64,000 nucleotides of DNA from Diplocarpon mali (taxonomy: Eukaryota > Ascomycota > Leotiomycetes > Helotiales > Drepanopezizaceae): NCBI GenBank assembly GCA_024741835.1, contig JAENRP010000031.1, forward strand, positions 54,678-118,677, given 5' to 3'. This document shows positions 46,427 to 57,998 of this stretch, piece by piece (within the stretch, counting starts at the first letter, position 1; every line of letters starts with the position of its first letter). The notes beneath the pieces were generated by a model, which was not told the DNA's origin, searched no databases, and saw only the letters and a program-made list of their open reading frames with translations. Both the position numbers and the translations under genes were made by a program.

Positions 46427-47235
46427 CTACTTCTTGGAATTCCTCTCCTTGCGAAAATCGGTAAAGAAATCTAACCCAGCCTCGCGTCTAATCGTCCCAT
46501 ACATCGCGCTACTATCGAGCGGTCTCCCTCCCAGCTCCGCGTCATACTTGCTCGCCTTCTCCAGATTCTCCAGCGCAACCTCACCAACTTGCCCCCTCGT
46601 ACCCGCAGCTTTCGCACAGTTCAGCGCATGTCTGGCATCCTTCATCGCCAGCTCAAAGCCGAAGCCTGCTTTTCCGCTTGCCCCAGGCGCGCACCCGCCC
46701 GTCGTCAAGCGCTTCGAGTACGACTTATGGACGGCGCCGAACATATCGCCAATCATGGTCTCGAGGATGGCGGACCCCAGACCATTTTTCTCGGCGAATA
46801 CATGGGCTTCGGAGATGGCCAGGACGACCAGCTATAAATTCACCGCCCGCAGCCGTGATTTGCTCGGCGATTTGACGAATGTATCTGGGTGTATAATCGA
46901 GCAATCGACGTAGATCTTGCCTTTCATGCTTCCGGATGCGATGATCTCGCTGGTAATTTCTTGGAGTACAGCATCATTACTTACCTATTCATTTGGTCAG
47001 AGAATTATCCAACTGGTCGGCCCTATTAGGACTTACGCAAGAGAAGATAATCTCGGACTTGTTTGCAACTTCCTTGACTGTCTCCACTGACACAGCTCCC
47101 AGCTCCCAGCTCCTTTAGCGACTCTCCTCTTGCACACGTCCTGTTTGTATATATCAGAGCTGGTGCAGACACGCTCGTCAGGTACTTTTGCAAGTTCTTG
47201 GACATTCCGATGCCATGTATCCCAATCCTATCCAT
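46427..47235 (-). pseudogene. Broken 3-hydroxyisobutyrate dehydrogenase-like (beta-hydroxyacid dehydrogenase) gene
   Basis: Remains of an NAD-dependent beta-hydroxyacid dehydrogenase in three reading frames. The N-terminal piece (GMSKNLQKYL, ALIYTNRT) has a shortened Rossmann glycine loop. A tandem AGCTCCC expansion at 47094-47113 shifts the frame just after SLKELGA. The next piece (ETVKEVANKSEIIFSC) leads into an apparently intact intron (GTAAGT..ATAG) and then VSNDAVLQEI and KGKIYVDCSIIHPDT. A further frameshift lies near 46875-46882, before RQIAEQITAAGGEFI. At 46831/46832 the text jumps straight to LVVLAISEAHVFAEKNG, omitting the middle of the protein and shifting frame again. The C-terminal domain (GAVHKSYSKRL, ELAMKDARHALN) is open to its stop. 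Several independent lesions make loss of function likely; collapse or error in a draft assembly is the alternative. Confidence 0.8.
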
Positions 47236-49307
47236 TCAATCTGTGGCTGCGACATCGTCAGTGTTGAATATTAGACCCGGAATATGATGGCCTTGTATGT
47301 ATTGCAGAAACTTCCAGTGAGATGCTTCTCGTTCGACGGCTCGAGAGGAAGCAGCCTTTGTACTTCATCTCTGCGCGGTTTGCGACGCCGCAGCTTTAAG
47401 TGCTGCGACCCATACAAGCAAATAAGATAGTTCTCAAGTTGGGGAAGTGAGCTCGAATTCCAGTTTCGCCTTATAATCTCAGCCCGAGTAGTGCTATGAG
47501 AGTCGTCATTGTGGAATACAGACTGCTTGAGGCGCAACTTGGCTACGAAAATGGAATATTGAGAACTCCGACAGTTCCGTCCGCCGTTCCGATCCTCGAT
47601 CCGACGTGCTCCGCAGAACGTGCAGTACAGTTTCATTCGGAGTTCCAACCAGTGGACCGACCTTGTCTATGAACGATCTGGGCTACATTAACTCCAGTGT
47701 AGCTAAACATTCCTATCTGCTTCACGATATGCACTCAATCCACAATGTCGAAAGACGAAGCAGCTCGAGCATCGTCACACAGCCTCCGCCTCGATTCGAT
47801 GAGACTTGACATGACCATTAGATCCTGTGCCTACTGATTTGTGGTCTCTGAATCACCAAGAACTGCTGCTGCGATGTTTGCTCCGTAAAAACGGAGCTTT
47901 TGAAACAGTCGCTCGTTTCACGCTCTGAAGAATCGAGCTCATGGTTGTTGCGGCTCTTTCAGAACTGGTCGCGGATGCAACCAGACCAACTCTTTCTCCG
48001 ATGGATGAATTTAAGCTGCGTTTTTGAGCTGGATGCCGGGCGTTAAGCATACCTTACAACCCACAGTACAGTCCTNNNNNNNNNNNNNNNNNNNNNNNAA
48101 ACGCAAACAGCGGTCTCAAGAGCGAGCCCATTAACTTCTCAACAAAGAATCTGATCACCAGTACATCTCTGACGACATTTCCAGAATTGGAATCAAGGTA
48201 GACCGGGTCAAAGATTTGAAATGCTCCCGTGCCTTTGAGGATAGCAGCTATCTCCTTCCACTGATCTTTCACCGGGTCACTTGCACCCAGTTCGGCGCAT
48301 CTAAGGATGCGGGAATATGAACTTAATGCTTAGAGCATAAAGCCAGAAGGCACGCATACGCACACCGCATTAAAGTCTATCGACGCCGCTTTTGCGTAAT
48401 TTGCGTTCCGTCTTGGAGAAATCATAAGTTGTGTAAAAACTTTATTTGTAGCCCAATGAAATTGCAACTAGCGAGGTGAGTGCAAACAGCAGCTGAACTC
48501 TTCTAGAACCGTATAAAAAGCGGGATGGCTGAGTTATCAGTGAAATTACTACTCAGCCTCATGATTGCAATTAATATTATCGTAGTTTCACTTGTCAAAG
48601 TGGCAGCTGTGCCCGAAAGCATTGGGGAAGTTGAATAAGTACAGGCATGCCTCCCGAATCTCACAACCCGGAGAAGAAGCCTCAGATCAGTCCAACTCCT
48701 GTCTCTGGTGGTCTGGTCATGGGAGCAATACGCGTGTTATCCACCTGGCTATGTTTCCTCTGGCAAAGATTAGGATATGATGCATAAATGGCCTTTGCCG
48801 TCACGTAAAGTACGCACACGGCAGAGGTATCGCAAGGGCTGCATCAAGGATCTCCGTCACAACTCAACTGCTATGATGCAGATCGGCTATGCAGATTCCA
48901 TGCAAATGCAAGTACTGCGAGCCGGCGAAAGTATCTATGAATGCATTGTCGTGTTGTTTCAGAGGGCCAACTGCTAATATACATCGTGACTCGCTTCTCG
49001 CTCATTTGTTAGTGCTGTACGGTGAGGCTTTTGCCCTTGCTACTCCGACTCCACTCTCTTTGCAACCACAATCCCGAAACCCTTGCACCGCATATGACTA
49101 CCCAACGACTGCACCCATGGCCGGAGGAGAAGTGAACTCCTAAAGATTTTCAACTCTCGTCCCCGCGAATCAACCTTCTCCATACATAGAGCCTTATTTT
49201 TCGCGATCTACAGAGTACACAGTAGAAAACAGTCTCGACGAGGGATTCCGCAAAACTTCTTGCAGCACTGTTATTGGGTGGGCTTCAACCACGCAGCTCG
49301 TCGCAAT
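47236..49307. other. 2-kb gene-poor interval with assembly gap
   Basis: It lies between the pseudogene and CHO2 and includes a 23-base N run. Open frames are short and unassignable. The CHO2 promoter must lie in the last few hundred bases; no clear inositol-choline element (CATRTGAAA) was found there by eye. Confidence 0.45.
48076..48098. other. Assembly gap (23 N)
   Basis: Run of N in the sequence. No gene model crosses it. Confidence 1.
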
Positions 49308-52300
49308 ATGAGTGCAAAGATCAGTGCTGCCGCCAGTCGCGGGGGGCTCCGAGAACGAAAGCCCAACCAGGAAAACCCCGAGTCTTGTGGTGGAGAGAGT
49401 GGGAGTCACACCCCACAAGAAGACGAGGAAATCAAGGAACACAAGTCGACCAGGAGCAAAACAATTGGCAGAACTCCGGATGGAACTCGTAAGCATCCAA
49501 ATGTGGGGGTCTGAGGTTCTCTTTGGGCCATGGTTGAAGACCCTACCCCGCCAGAAAGATGTTGACAGCCATACAGTCTTTACAGTTCCCCAGACTCATG
49601 ATATGGTCACCCAACTGATGGACCCTCGACAACCCAAGAATCTCTCCGATGCCATTGTGCTGGCCGTCCTCGGTCTCCATGTGCTCGCCTTGTATTTATT
49701 GCCTGCTTCGCTAAAGCAACCTATTTTTGCCGTCATATTCTTGTTCTGGAGGGGCTGTTACAATGTCGGAATTGGATATCTCCTCCGCATACAATCCAAC
49801 CACCGCCGAATGGTAGCATGGGCCAAGAAACTGAATCTCTTTGAGGATCCAAGCACGGGCAAAAATCCGCGGCCATGGTTGTACAATTTTATCAAGAGCG
49901 AACTGGAAACCAAGATCCCAGAGGATTACAAGTTCGAAGAGGCACCCATCGAATACAATACATGGCTGGTGTTCCGTCGAGTCGTGGATCTGATCTTGAT
50001 GTGTGATTTTACGTCGTACTGCCTCTTCGCCATCGCATGTCGGGGTCGTCCTGCGGGAGAAGGTGTCATTATGCTCTTGGTTCGTTGGGTAGGTGGGATT
50101 TTTCTGGTTGGCTTCAATCTCTGGGTCAAACTTGATGCCCACCGTGTCGTGAAAGACTACGCTTGGTACTGGGGTGACTTTTTTTATCTCATTGATCAAG
50201 CTTTGACGTTTGATGGGGTTTTCGAGATGGCTCCTCATCCCATGTATTCCGTGGGCTACGCCGGATACTATGGTGTCTCAGCAATAGCTGCGAGCTACAA
50301 CGTACTCTTTATTTCGATCGTTGCACATGCTGCCCAATTCGCTTTCCTCGTATGTATCGAGAATCCTCACATCGATAAGACGTACAATCCACCACCTCCC
50401 CGAAAGCGAGATATACAACCAAGCCCTAGCAATATCAGACTCGCGAATGCGACAGCCGCCCGGGAAGAGCGAATTGAGATTCCGGAGAAAAACCAACTGG
50501 TGGAAAAATTCCCTAGCCTCGCGGCATCACCTCCATCTGTGCACAACTTGCTAGGCATGGGAAACGTTGACTTGTTCCGAATCACAGACCTTTCGGTCCT
50601 CCTGCTCCAGGTGTGCGTGACGATCATCGCTGTTGTATCTCCCTCGACTCCAGTAAATGGGTACCTATTTGTCCTGAATGCTGTTCTATGGCGTCTCTGG
50701 TACACTGTTGGGCTTGGTATCATTCTTGATCGCCAGTCCAAGGGTAAAATCTGGACGCGGCATTTCCTGAAGTTCGGTGAAGGGACCGAAGAAGCCTGGA
50801 GACAATGGAAAGGTATCTACCACATAAGTATGAACATGTGTTGGTCAAGCTTCATTGCTGCAACGTGGAAGATGTACTCCTGGCCATCGAGCTGGAGTGC
50901 TGACAATACTTTGCTGATGCACATCATCGGAGTCACTCTGGTTGCTCTCCAGGTGTGGACGGCGGTCAGTATATATCAGTCACTTGGGGAATTCGGATGG
51001 TTCTTTGGGGATTTTTTCTTCGATCATAATCAGAAACTCACTTACAATGGCATCTACCGGTACCTGAACAATCCTGAGCGCATCATTGGTTTGATGGGCC
51101 TCTGGGGAGCTGTCTTTCTGACGAGGAGCCTGGCCATCTTCTTCCTGTCTCTTCTCAGCCATGTGCTCAGTCTTTGCTTCATCCACCTGGTCGAGAAGCC
51201 GCACATGCAGAAGCTGTATGGTAGGCATTTGAGACCCGAGGCCGGACTCACGAAGAGTCTCCGACGATCTTTACCGCCACCACTTAAAAATTTCCAAGGG
51301 AGTGTCGACAAGGTACTGAGCGAGACCGGCCACTTTGTCGAGGAGTTTCTGGATGCTGCTCGACCCAAACTTGCCGCTGGCGTCTCTACTATAGTCAGAG
51401 ATACCACTGCCCTGTTCAGCCAATACCCCACACGCATCACGGTCACACGACTGGCTCCAGACTTGGCTGGCTTCAACCCAAGAGACTACTCTATCGATAT
51501 TGAAGGCACGGCACTATGTCCATCTGCTTTGAAAGAACGCTCTACTGGAAAAGAAGGCGTGACAGCGAGATTTCCAAGGGAGCGAACCGACGAATATGAG
51601 CCATTGATTTTTGAGTACGGCGCTCCGATCAAGGTCAAATGGAAGGCCCCGGAAAACCATAGCAAGAGCGATTGGGTTGGTCTTTACATGATTGCAGACA
51701 ATGCCTCTCGGGAAGTGACAAGGGTCTCTTCGGCCGGCCGATGGGTTGCTACCGTCCCTCACGAGTACGAAGAGACACCAGCCGACAGCGGCATCCTGCT
51801 CTCAAACCAACCGGTAGCAGGGGCTAAGCGCGCTGATGGCACAACCTACGACTGCGTCCAAGGCGAGATGATCTTCGAGGGAGATAAGCTGTGGTGGACA
51901 CAAGGCGTTTTCGAATTCCGCTACCACCACGATGGCAAGCACAACGTCATGGCTATCTCACTCCCCTTTGAAGTGCGCATCGGCCGGTTTGATGAAGACG
52001 ACACCGTGATGGATGCAAACGGTCTCCTCCGCTCAGCAGTAGAAGAGGCCCTGCTCCCCGTCGTCCGCAACTGCTTCGACCGCGACCCTGAGATTGCACC
52101 CAACTCTGTTGAGGAGAGTTTTGGTAGCTTGGTTGAGCGGGACGGCAAGTATGCGAAGAGAGTCGTGTACGCTGTGCACCAGATGTTTGCGCTCGAGCTT
52201 GCGCCGGGAGTGGTGGCTGCTGATGGCAATGTGAAGAAACTCGCTTGGCGGATCTGCGTTGCGAAGCAAGCTTTGGTATGGATTTCATGATTCATGATTC

Positions 52301-52421
52301 CCTTGTATTTTACGGATCTGCTGCTGTTGATGTTGAAAAGGTTGCTAACCTTATCCTGCGCAAGGCTCCGTACAGTATGTCGCATTCAAAAGGGACTGCC
52401 ACGCCCATTGACGAGAAGTGA
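49308..52421 (+). CDS. cho2: Phosphatidylethanolamine N-methyltransferase (CHO2)
   Basis: ER membrane enzyme that carries out the first SAM-dependent methylation of phosphatidylethanolamine toward phosphatidylcholine. 978 residues in three exons: 49308-49488, 49577-52275 and 52365-52421; introns of 88 and 89 bp. The hydrophilic leader ends GRTPDGT and splices to [14 protein letters not shown], the family's conserved start. Two tandem PEMT-type membrane units follow, with the paired motifs [16 protein letters not shown] and [15 protein letters not shown], each followed by ENPH or EKPH. The C-terminal half is a soluble domain containing [18 protein letters not shown]. The last exon gives [18 protein letters not shown]; reading through the last intron would replace this with a spurious VWIS. 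No defect was seen. Confidence 0.96.
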
Positions 52422-55009
52422 GGGATGGAGGGCGTGCTGATAATTCTGTCAACACGAAGTGGCTGGAAGGTTTTTAGCGAGGACGAGTGTTCAAGAAAGG
52501 GGAGAGGAGGAGTTGTGTTGCGATGAGGTGATTCTCAGTGATACCATGGGTGGGTTGTTGATTTCTCATTTTTATGTTATCATGCATCGCGGGTCTCGCA
52601 TCAGGGGTGGCGTGCAAAGTGCTTGCTGCACGGTACTCTGCTATTGTAGATGGGCTGTGTGGGCTTATAGAACAATCATTGATACCGTTATGATACTTGT
52701 TCCGCAGCTTCCAAACCTTGCCGTCCCAAGCATACTGGTACGTCCGGCAGCCTCAGCCGTATTCTTCGCTATTCTAAGCAGTTTGCATCTTGATGGGGAG
52801 AAATCGACAGTCGACGGGGGGCTTAAGCATGTTCTTCTTGCCTGCCACTGGGCGATAGGAATTGATACCCATTTGAATCAGGGATGTCGAAAAAGATCAC
52901 GCGATGATCAGATGTTGCAGTAGACCTGCTCCTCAGTAATTCACGTGGTGCCGTGCTTCGCTTCATCGCAGGCACTTGTAGATCTGACCACTACGCAGCT
53001 CAGGTCGGCAACACAGTCTGCGTTTGAAACGCTTCAAGCAGAGCGCGGATTATCGTTTGCGCGTCCACATAGAGAGTAACAGGAACGCTGATTGTATCGC
53101 GGGGTCAGAATAACATATGCAAGCTCTGAAGTTGGTCTGGGTCCAGTCTGCGACTCCTCAGTCGACTGCCACGCCGAGCCACTTCACATTCTGTCCATAT
53201 CGGCAGCCTATCACTCTTCACACGCTGTGTTACTGGTGCGCAAGGCCTTGCTTTTCGCTTCTTCGAGGTCAAGACTAGCTGTTGGTCGCCCATCTTGGAC
53301 TCGGAAAGCTGAGTGAGCAGGCCGTTTGCTGCCTCGAGCGAAGCGAGCGTTGCCATTCTTCCAACCATCTTCTTTGTGATCTTCGGAGAACTACCCGATG
53401 GATTGATAGATCCGGCCTGCGCGCTCCATCGACTCGTCTCGTAAGCACGGAGCGCATCGGCTATATACATAGAGGGGGCCTTGGGGGAAATACTGTCGTA
53501 AAGAGCTGCTTCTTTGCGGGTGAGGCAGCGTTCGATTCGTACGGAACCTTGACCTTCCCCCTCTTGCATTCATGGCACTTATCCACTTGGGCCCGATCCT
53601 CAATCTCCTCCCTCCAGGTGGACTGCATTGCATGATTGGATTCTCTGCTTCGTGAGAGATGTGGCTTAGTTTCAAGCTTTGGAATTTATGCTTCTCTGCC
53701 GGCGGAACAGGGAGACTGAGGAAGCCGAATGCGAATGCGAATCGAATCGCAGGTCTGGTACCCAAAAAGAGAAGAAGAGGCATGGCAAAGAGAGGCGCGC
53801 AGAGTTCGGGAGTGACAAGCAATCGCGGCTTTCCCGTCTGATGTGTACCTAAGGTAGGCGGAGATGTGCAACGAGCATCTATGATCTAGCGCGGAGTTGA
53901 GCGATATGCCGTTGCAGACTAAGAATTATACTTATTTTCACGTAGCTCGCCCATGTGGGTGCTGAAATAGGATGTCAAAAAAGAGTTCTGGTTATGGACT
54001 GATTATCAGACCAGCAAAACATGAGGCACTATTTGTCGATTGCACAGAGAGAGAGAGAGAGCGCGAAATATACTGATTTGATTTCGCAGACCTGTCGGGG
54101 CAAGCCGGTAGATTTTTAGAGAACAAAAAACACTGAATGCAGCCGAAGAGTACTACTGACTCTATTCGTGAAAGAAATGGCTTGGTGCAACTCTGAGCAA
54201 AGCATTGTACAGTAGGCATTCTAGCCACGGAAAGATTATTGATATTTGTAGTGTCAATGTAGTGAGATCATAAATAATTTTGTGGCTCTGTCAAGACTTC
54301 TCCCCTACAAGAAGTACTTTACAAAGTTGAAGCTTCTGGGTGCTAGCACTGAATTTATCCTGTTTGCCCCTGACGGATCTCATCCCGACGTTCGTCTGGA
54401 TCAGTAAGAGATTGTCAGAGTCCATTGGATCAACTAGATTGAACGCCATAGTCGAATAAGCTTGATAGAGATAAGACCTGTAGGTAACTTAGGCACTCGA
54501 AGTGCTTTTGGAGCTTAGGAAAGAGATCTCCCAAGTGCCATCTCTCGAGCAAGCTCCAAGCTTGACAAAACGATCTGGATTACCCACACAAACATGTCTG
54601 TAGACAGCTTTCTGAACTTGTCGAGATTCTCGGGTGATTATATCCAGAAGACCACTCCAATTTAACGGGACGATCTAGCACTGAACATAATGAACTTTTG
54701 TTGAGGGAGAGTGCGGGCTGTCAAGAAGATCTGGGAAGCAAAATCCCTTATCGTCCGATAAGAGCAGTAGCCACGTGATCAAGTCGAAATTTCCGCTCGA
54801 GATTCTGGGTCAATCGTCGCGGTTACAACGACTCAGCGAGGAAGTCAAGCATCGACCCGTGGCTTTCCAATTTGAGCTCTCCACCTCCCGAGTGTGCTGT
54901 CGACCAAAAACTGCCGCAACTTTCGAAACAATTCCTTCTCCCGACGGTGACTCGATAGCTTGAGGAGTCGGAAATCGCAGGCAGGACTTCTCACAAGACA
55001 TCATAGAAG
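52422..55009. other. 2.6-kb interval with no recognisable gene
   Basis: Between CHO2 and TIM17. Minus-strand frames at 53105-53822 are the longest but conflict with each other and match no known family. A short (AG)n run lies at 54046-54062. Confidence 0.45.
54046..54062. repeat. (AG)n microsatellite
   Basis: About eight tandem AG dinucleotides followed by GCGCG, in a non-coding interval. Confidence 0.8.
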
Positions 55010-55717
55010 ATGGATCACACACGAGACCCATGTCCTTGGGTAGCATTGAACGATTTCGGAGGAGCATTCTGTATGGGGGTACGCAACGTCTCAATTCTGC
55101 CGACCACACAACATGTGTTCCACGCTTCTTTGTGTTGCGCCGAGTCGCCTCCCCTATCCAGACATATCAAGCTGACATTTCTCTGTATAGGCGATAGGAG
55201 GAGCAGTATGGCACGGAGTCAAGGGATTTCGAAATTCACCTTATGGCGAGAGACGGATCGGTGCGCTCACAGCTATCAAAGCGCGAGCACCGGTGTTAGG
55301 TGGTAATTTTGGAGTTTGGGGTGGGCTATTCTCGACGTTCGACTGTGGTGTAAAGGGATTGAGAAAGAAGGAGGATCCATACAATGCTAGTATGTGTTCT
55401 TCCGGTAGCCAAAGTTCGAATTTGCTGGACTGGTGCTGACAGAAGGACAGTTATTGCTGGGTTCTTCACCGGAGGCGCACTCGCCGTGCGAGGGGGATAC
55501 AAGGCTGCCAGAAACTCGGCGATTGGATGTGCGTGTTTGCTGGCAGTTATTGAGGGCGTAGGAATTGGATTTCAAAGAATGATGGCTGAGAACACTCGAT
55601 TAGAGGTACGGGTTTCGTCGATCACATATCTAGGCTGTCTGCTAATCATATGTTCAGGTACCTCAGCCCCCTCCACCCGCTGAGACTGGTGGTACCGGCT
55701 TCCCGGCTGTTGCTTAA
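55010..55717 (+). CDS. tim17: Mitochondrial import inner membrane translocase subunit TIM17
   Basis: Core multi-pass subunit of the TIM23 presequence translocase in the mitochondrial inner membrane. 160 residues in four exons: 55010-55078, 55191-55389, 55451-55605 and 55658-55717; introns 112, 61 and 52 bp. The N-terminus [18 protein letters not shown] is the Tim17 signature including the Arg and Cys positions. It continues [17 protein letters not shown], then [17 protein letters not shown] and [20 protein letters not shown], the glycine-rich membrane helices of the family. The tail is proline-rich ([11 protein letters not shown]). The last intron has a second acceptor 9 bp on (after CCTCAG) that would shorten the tail by three residues. 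Confidence 0.97.
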
Positions 55718-57998
55718 TTTCGACCTGATACCCCGATCCTCATGTCATCCGTCATAAATGGCACTTCCCCCTCCACCACTCTACTCTTTTCGTCCTTGGC
55801 CAAGAGAGGCTGGGAACATTGTATTCTTGTTGGGCTACGTCCCGCTCTCTCATAGTGTTTGCATAGCAAGTGGTGTACGTCTAGAACTCGCTCGGCGCCA
55901 GTAAGTTGTTGACGAATGGACTTTAATTACGTGACTCTCGTTTTCATTTCGCTGTTATCATTGCAATTGGTCTCCCTTAACGTTATATTTTCTCGATTTA
56001 GGCTAGCGTCTTCGATAGTTACGGAACTAGAACATATTGTAACACTACCAATACCCATGCAAACCTCCAGTGAGCTTCATGCAAGATCCGGCTCTGATGG
56101 ATCCTTTTGTTGCATATCGTCTATTTTTACGTTATGGAAGCTGCCAGAGCTTGTACCTTGTGTTAGCGAGATGTGTAGAGTTTTGTATTTTGTTGCAAGT
56201 CTTGTATATGCACCTCATCTATATGCCGCTGTAACCTCCTTTCTTTCAAGAGCCTGACCGTTCAAACTTGAGACATTCTGGATGCTCTCAGATTTTGTTG
56301 CACTTCGCAGCATACGGGCGTCCGTCCGGCTATTCTCGATGGACATCTGTGGCCTCGTAAAAAGGCGAGGAAGGAGGCTCGTGCTGAAGTAGAGGTACCT
56401 CTCACATGATCCATGTCAGCCATGAGAAGGTCCTGGCTCGAAAGCCAAAACTGTTGCTCAAGCCCTTTCGTGATGCTTTTTACTGCGTCCATACCAGTGG
56501 AATACCGTATTTCCTCTCAACTCAATCTTGCGGCTGTATGTCAAAAATGGCGCTCTCAACGGATCCCAAGCTGAGCTTATTGAACACTGCTTCCCTCCGA
56601 TATCCAGTTGTATAATAGAGCAAACCTGGTACTCTACAAATTAATGAGGCTGTATTCTTGCTCATGGGAGCTGTATTTCCGAAGCTCGTCCGATACTTTT
56701 TAAGCCTAAGGGCACGGCAAAGAATGGTTGTTGGTATTACTGGCGGACTCAAGAACCCCGCACCTGTATAAGACCTGGCTATTGGCATTGTCATGTACCA
56801 GATATCCCTGCTAGCTTGAGCAAACCTCTCTGAAGTCAGGATCAGAGAGTAATCTACCCCCACCGAGTAGTGGTGTCAATGTTGGAGCGTAAACACACTG
56901 CTGACTTAGAGTTTATTAACAATACTTGGGTTTCCCATAGCCGGCCACTCTCCTGCAGCGTATTGGGCTGGTGTAGGACCTGCTTTCAATATGTTATTAT
57001 CTTCGGCTTCTATGAAAGCAGCTGACGGCATGAAGTCAACAAAGACGTGCGCAGTCGAAACTTTTATAAACAGTCCTATGTGCGCTACGCTAAGCGTAGA
57101 GGTGGCGTTTAAACTGCAGAGTGCCTTCGTGCTTCAAGTTGCTCTCGTGTTTTTACTTTCGATTAGAAGTTTTCTCAAGACAACAATACAATACTTAAGA
57201 AGCCGCATAAACAGGTCTCTTGTTGTTCTTCCATTATCGCCAATGCCTGCCAAGCGACTGACCTGCTCCTAAATCTGCCATGTCCTGATTAACGGGTTCT
57301 TGGGTTACAGATGTGCCTCGAGTGAAAGCTCGCAGTAAGATCTCGCCCCTCCATAAGTGTGATGTTAATTTGAGGTATGAGAGCCATTTGAAGACAAACT
57401 TCTCATTTGGTGAACTGCTTCGGAGCTGGAGAGGGGCTCCACGTTTGGCGAAATAGAGAAATTAACATGGAAGGGAGTTTGGTATTGGAACTAATCTCAC
57501 CCAGCTGGCTTATTTGTGATTGAGTCTTCTCTAGAATTTGAGCGCTCTGACTGAAGATGTTGCATTAGGAGGTATTAGCAAAGCCACTTTTGCAGCCGGG
57601 TGTCGAAATATCGAGCGCGATCGTCATTAATCTACACACCTCAAGATTTTACGAAACCCTCCAGTATCTACAAATGGATACTTAGTGCTTTGTATGCATA
57701 GCAGAGATACAATTGAATAAAAGTCCTGTTGAACTGCACACATAGTGTCACATTCTAGATAGTAGTTATCCACCCAATAGAGAAAGTAGGACGACGCTAA
57801 GCCCCATTAAGCAGTAACTCTAACTAGCGTTCCGTAATTTCTAATAACATCATCGCGTCGCAGCATCGTAATCCTCTGGAATAACCTCGCACAGAATCGC
57901 AGCCACCGCAACTTCCAAGCCTCAACCTACACATTAGACTGACCCAGAACCACCTGGCTCAGTCATTACATTCATCCCGAGTCTCTCTCACCAATTTT
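55718..57998. other. 2.3-kb gene-poor interval
   Basis: No intact gene is recognisable. The minus-strand frame 56522-56863 (with DYSLILTSERF, then NTAPMSKNTASL) faintly recalls a multicopper oxidase domain, broken by stops on both sides; too weak to call. The F-box gene promoter must lie near the right end. Confidence 0.4.

Noticed and set aside
53105..53822. Two overlapping minus-strand frames of about 150 residues between CHO2 and TIM17
   Set aside because: They contradict each other in frame, show no domain, and no splice sites join them into a coherent protein.
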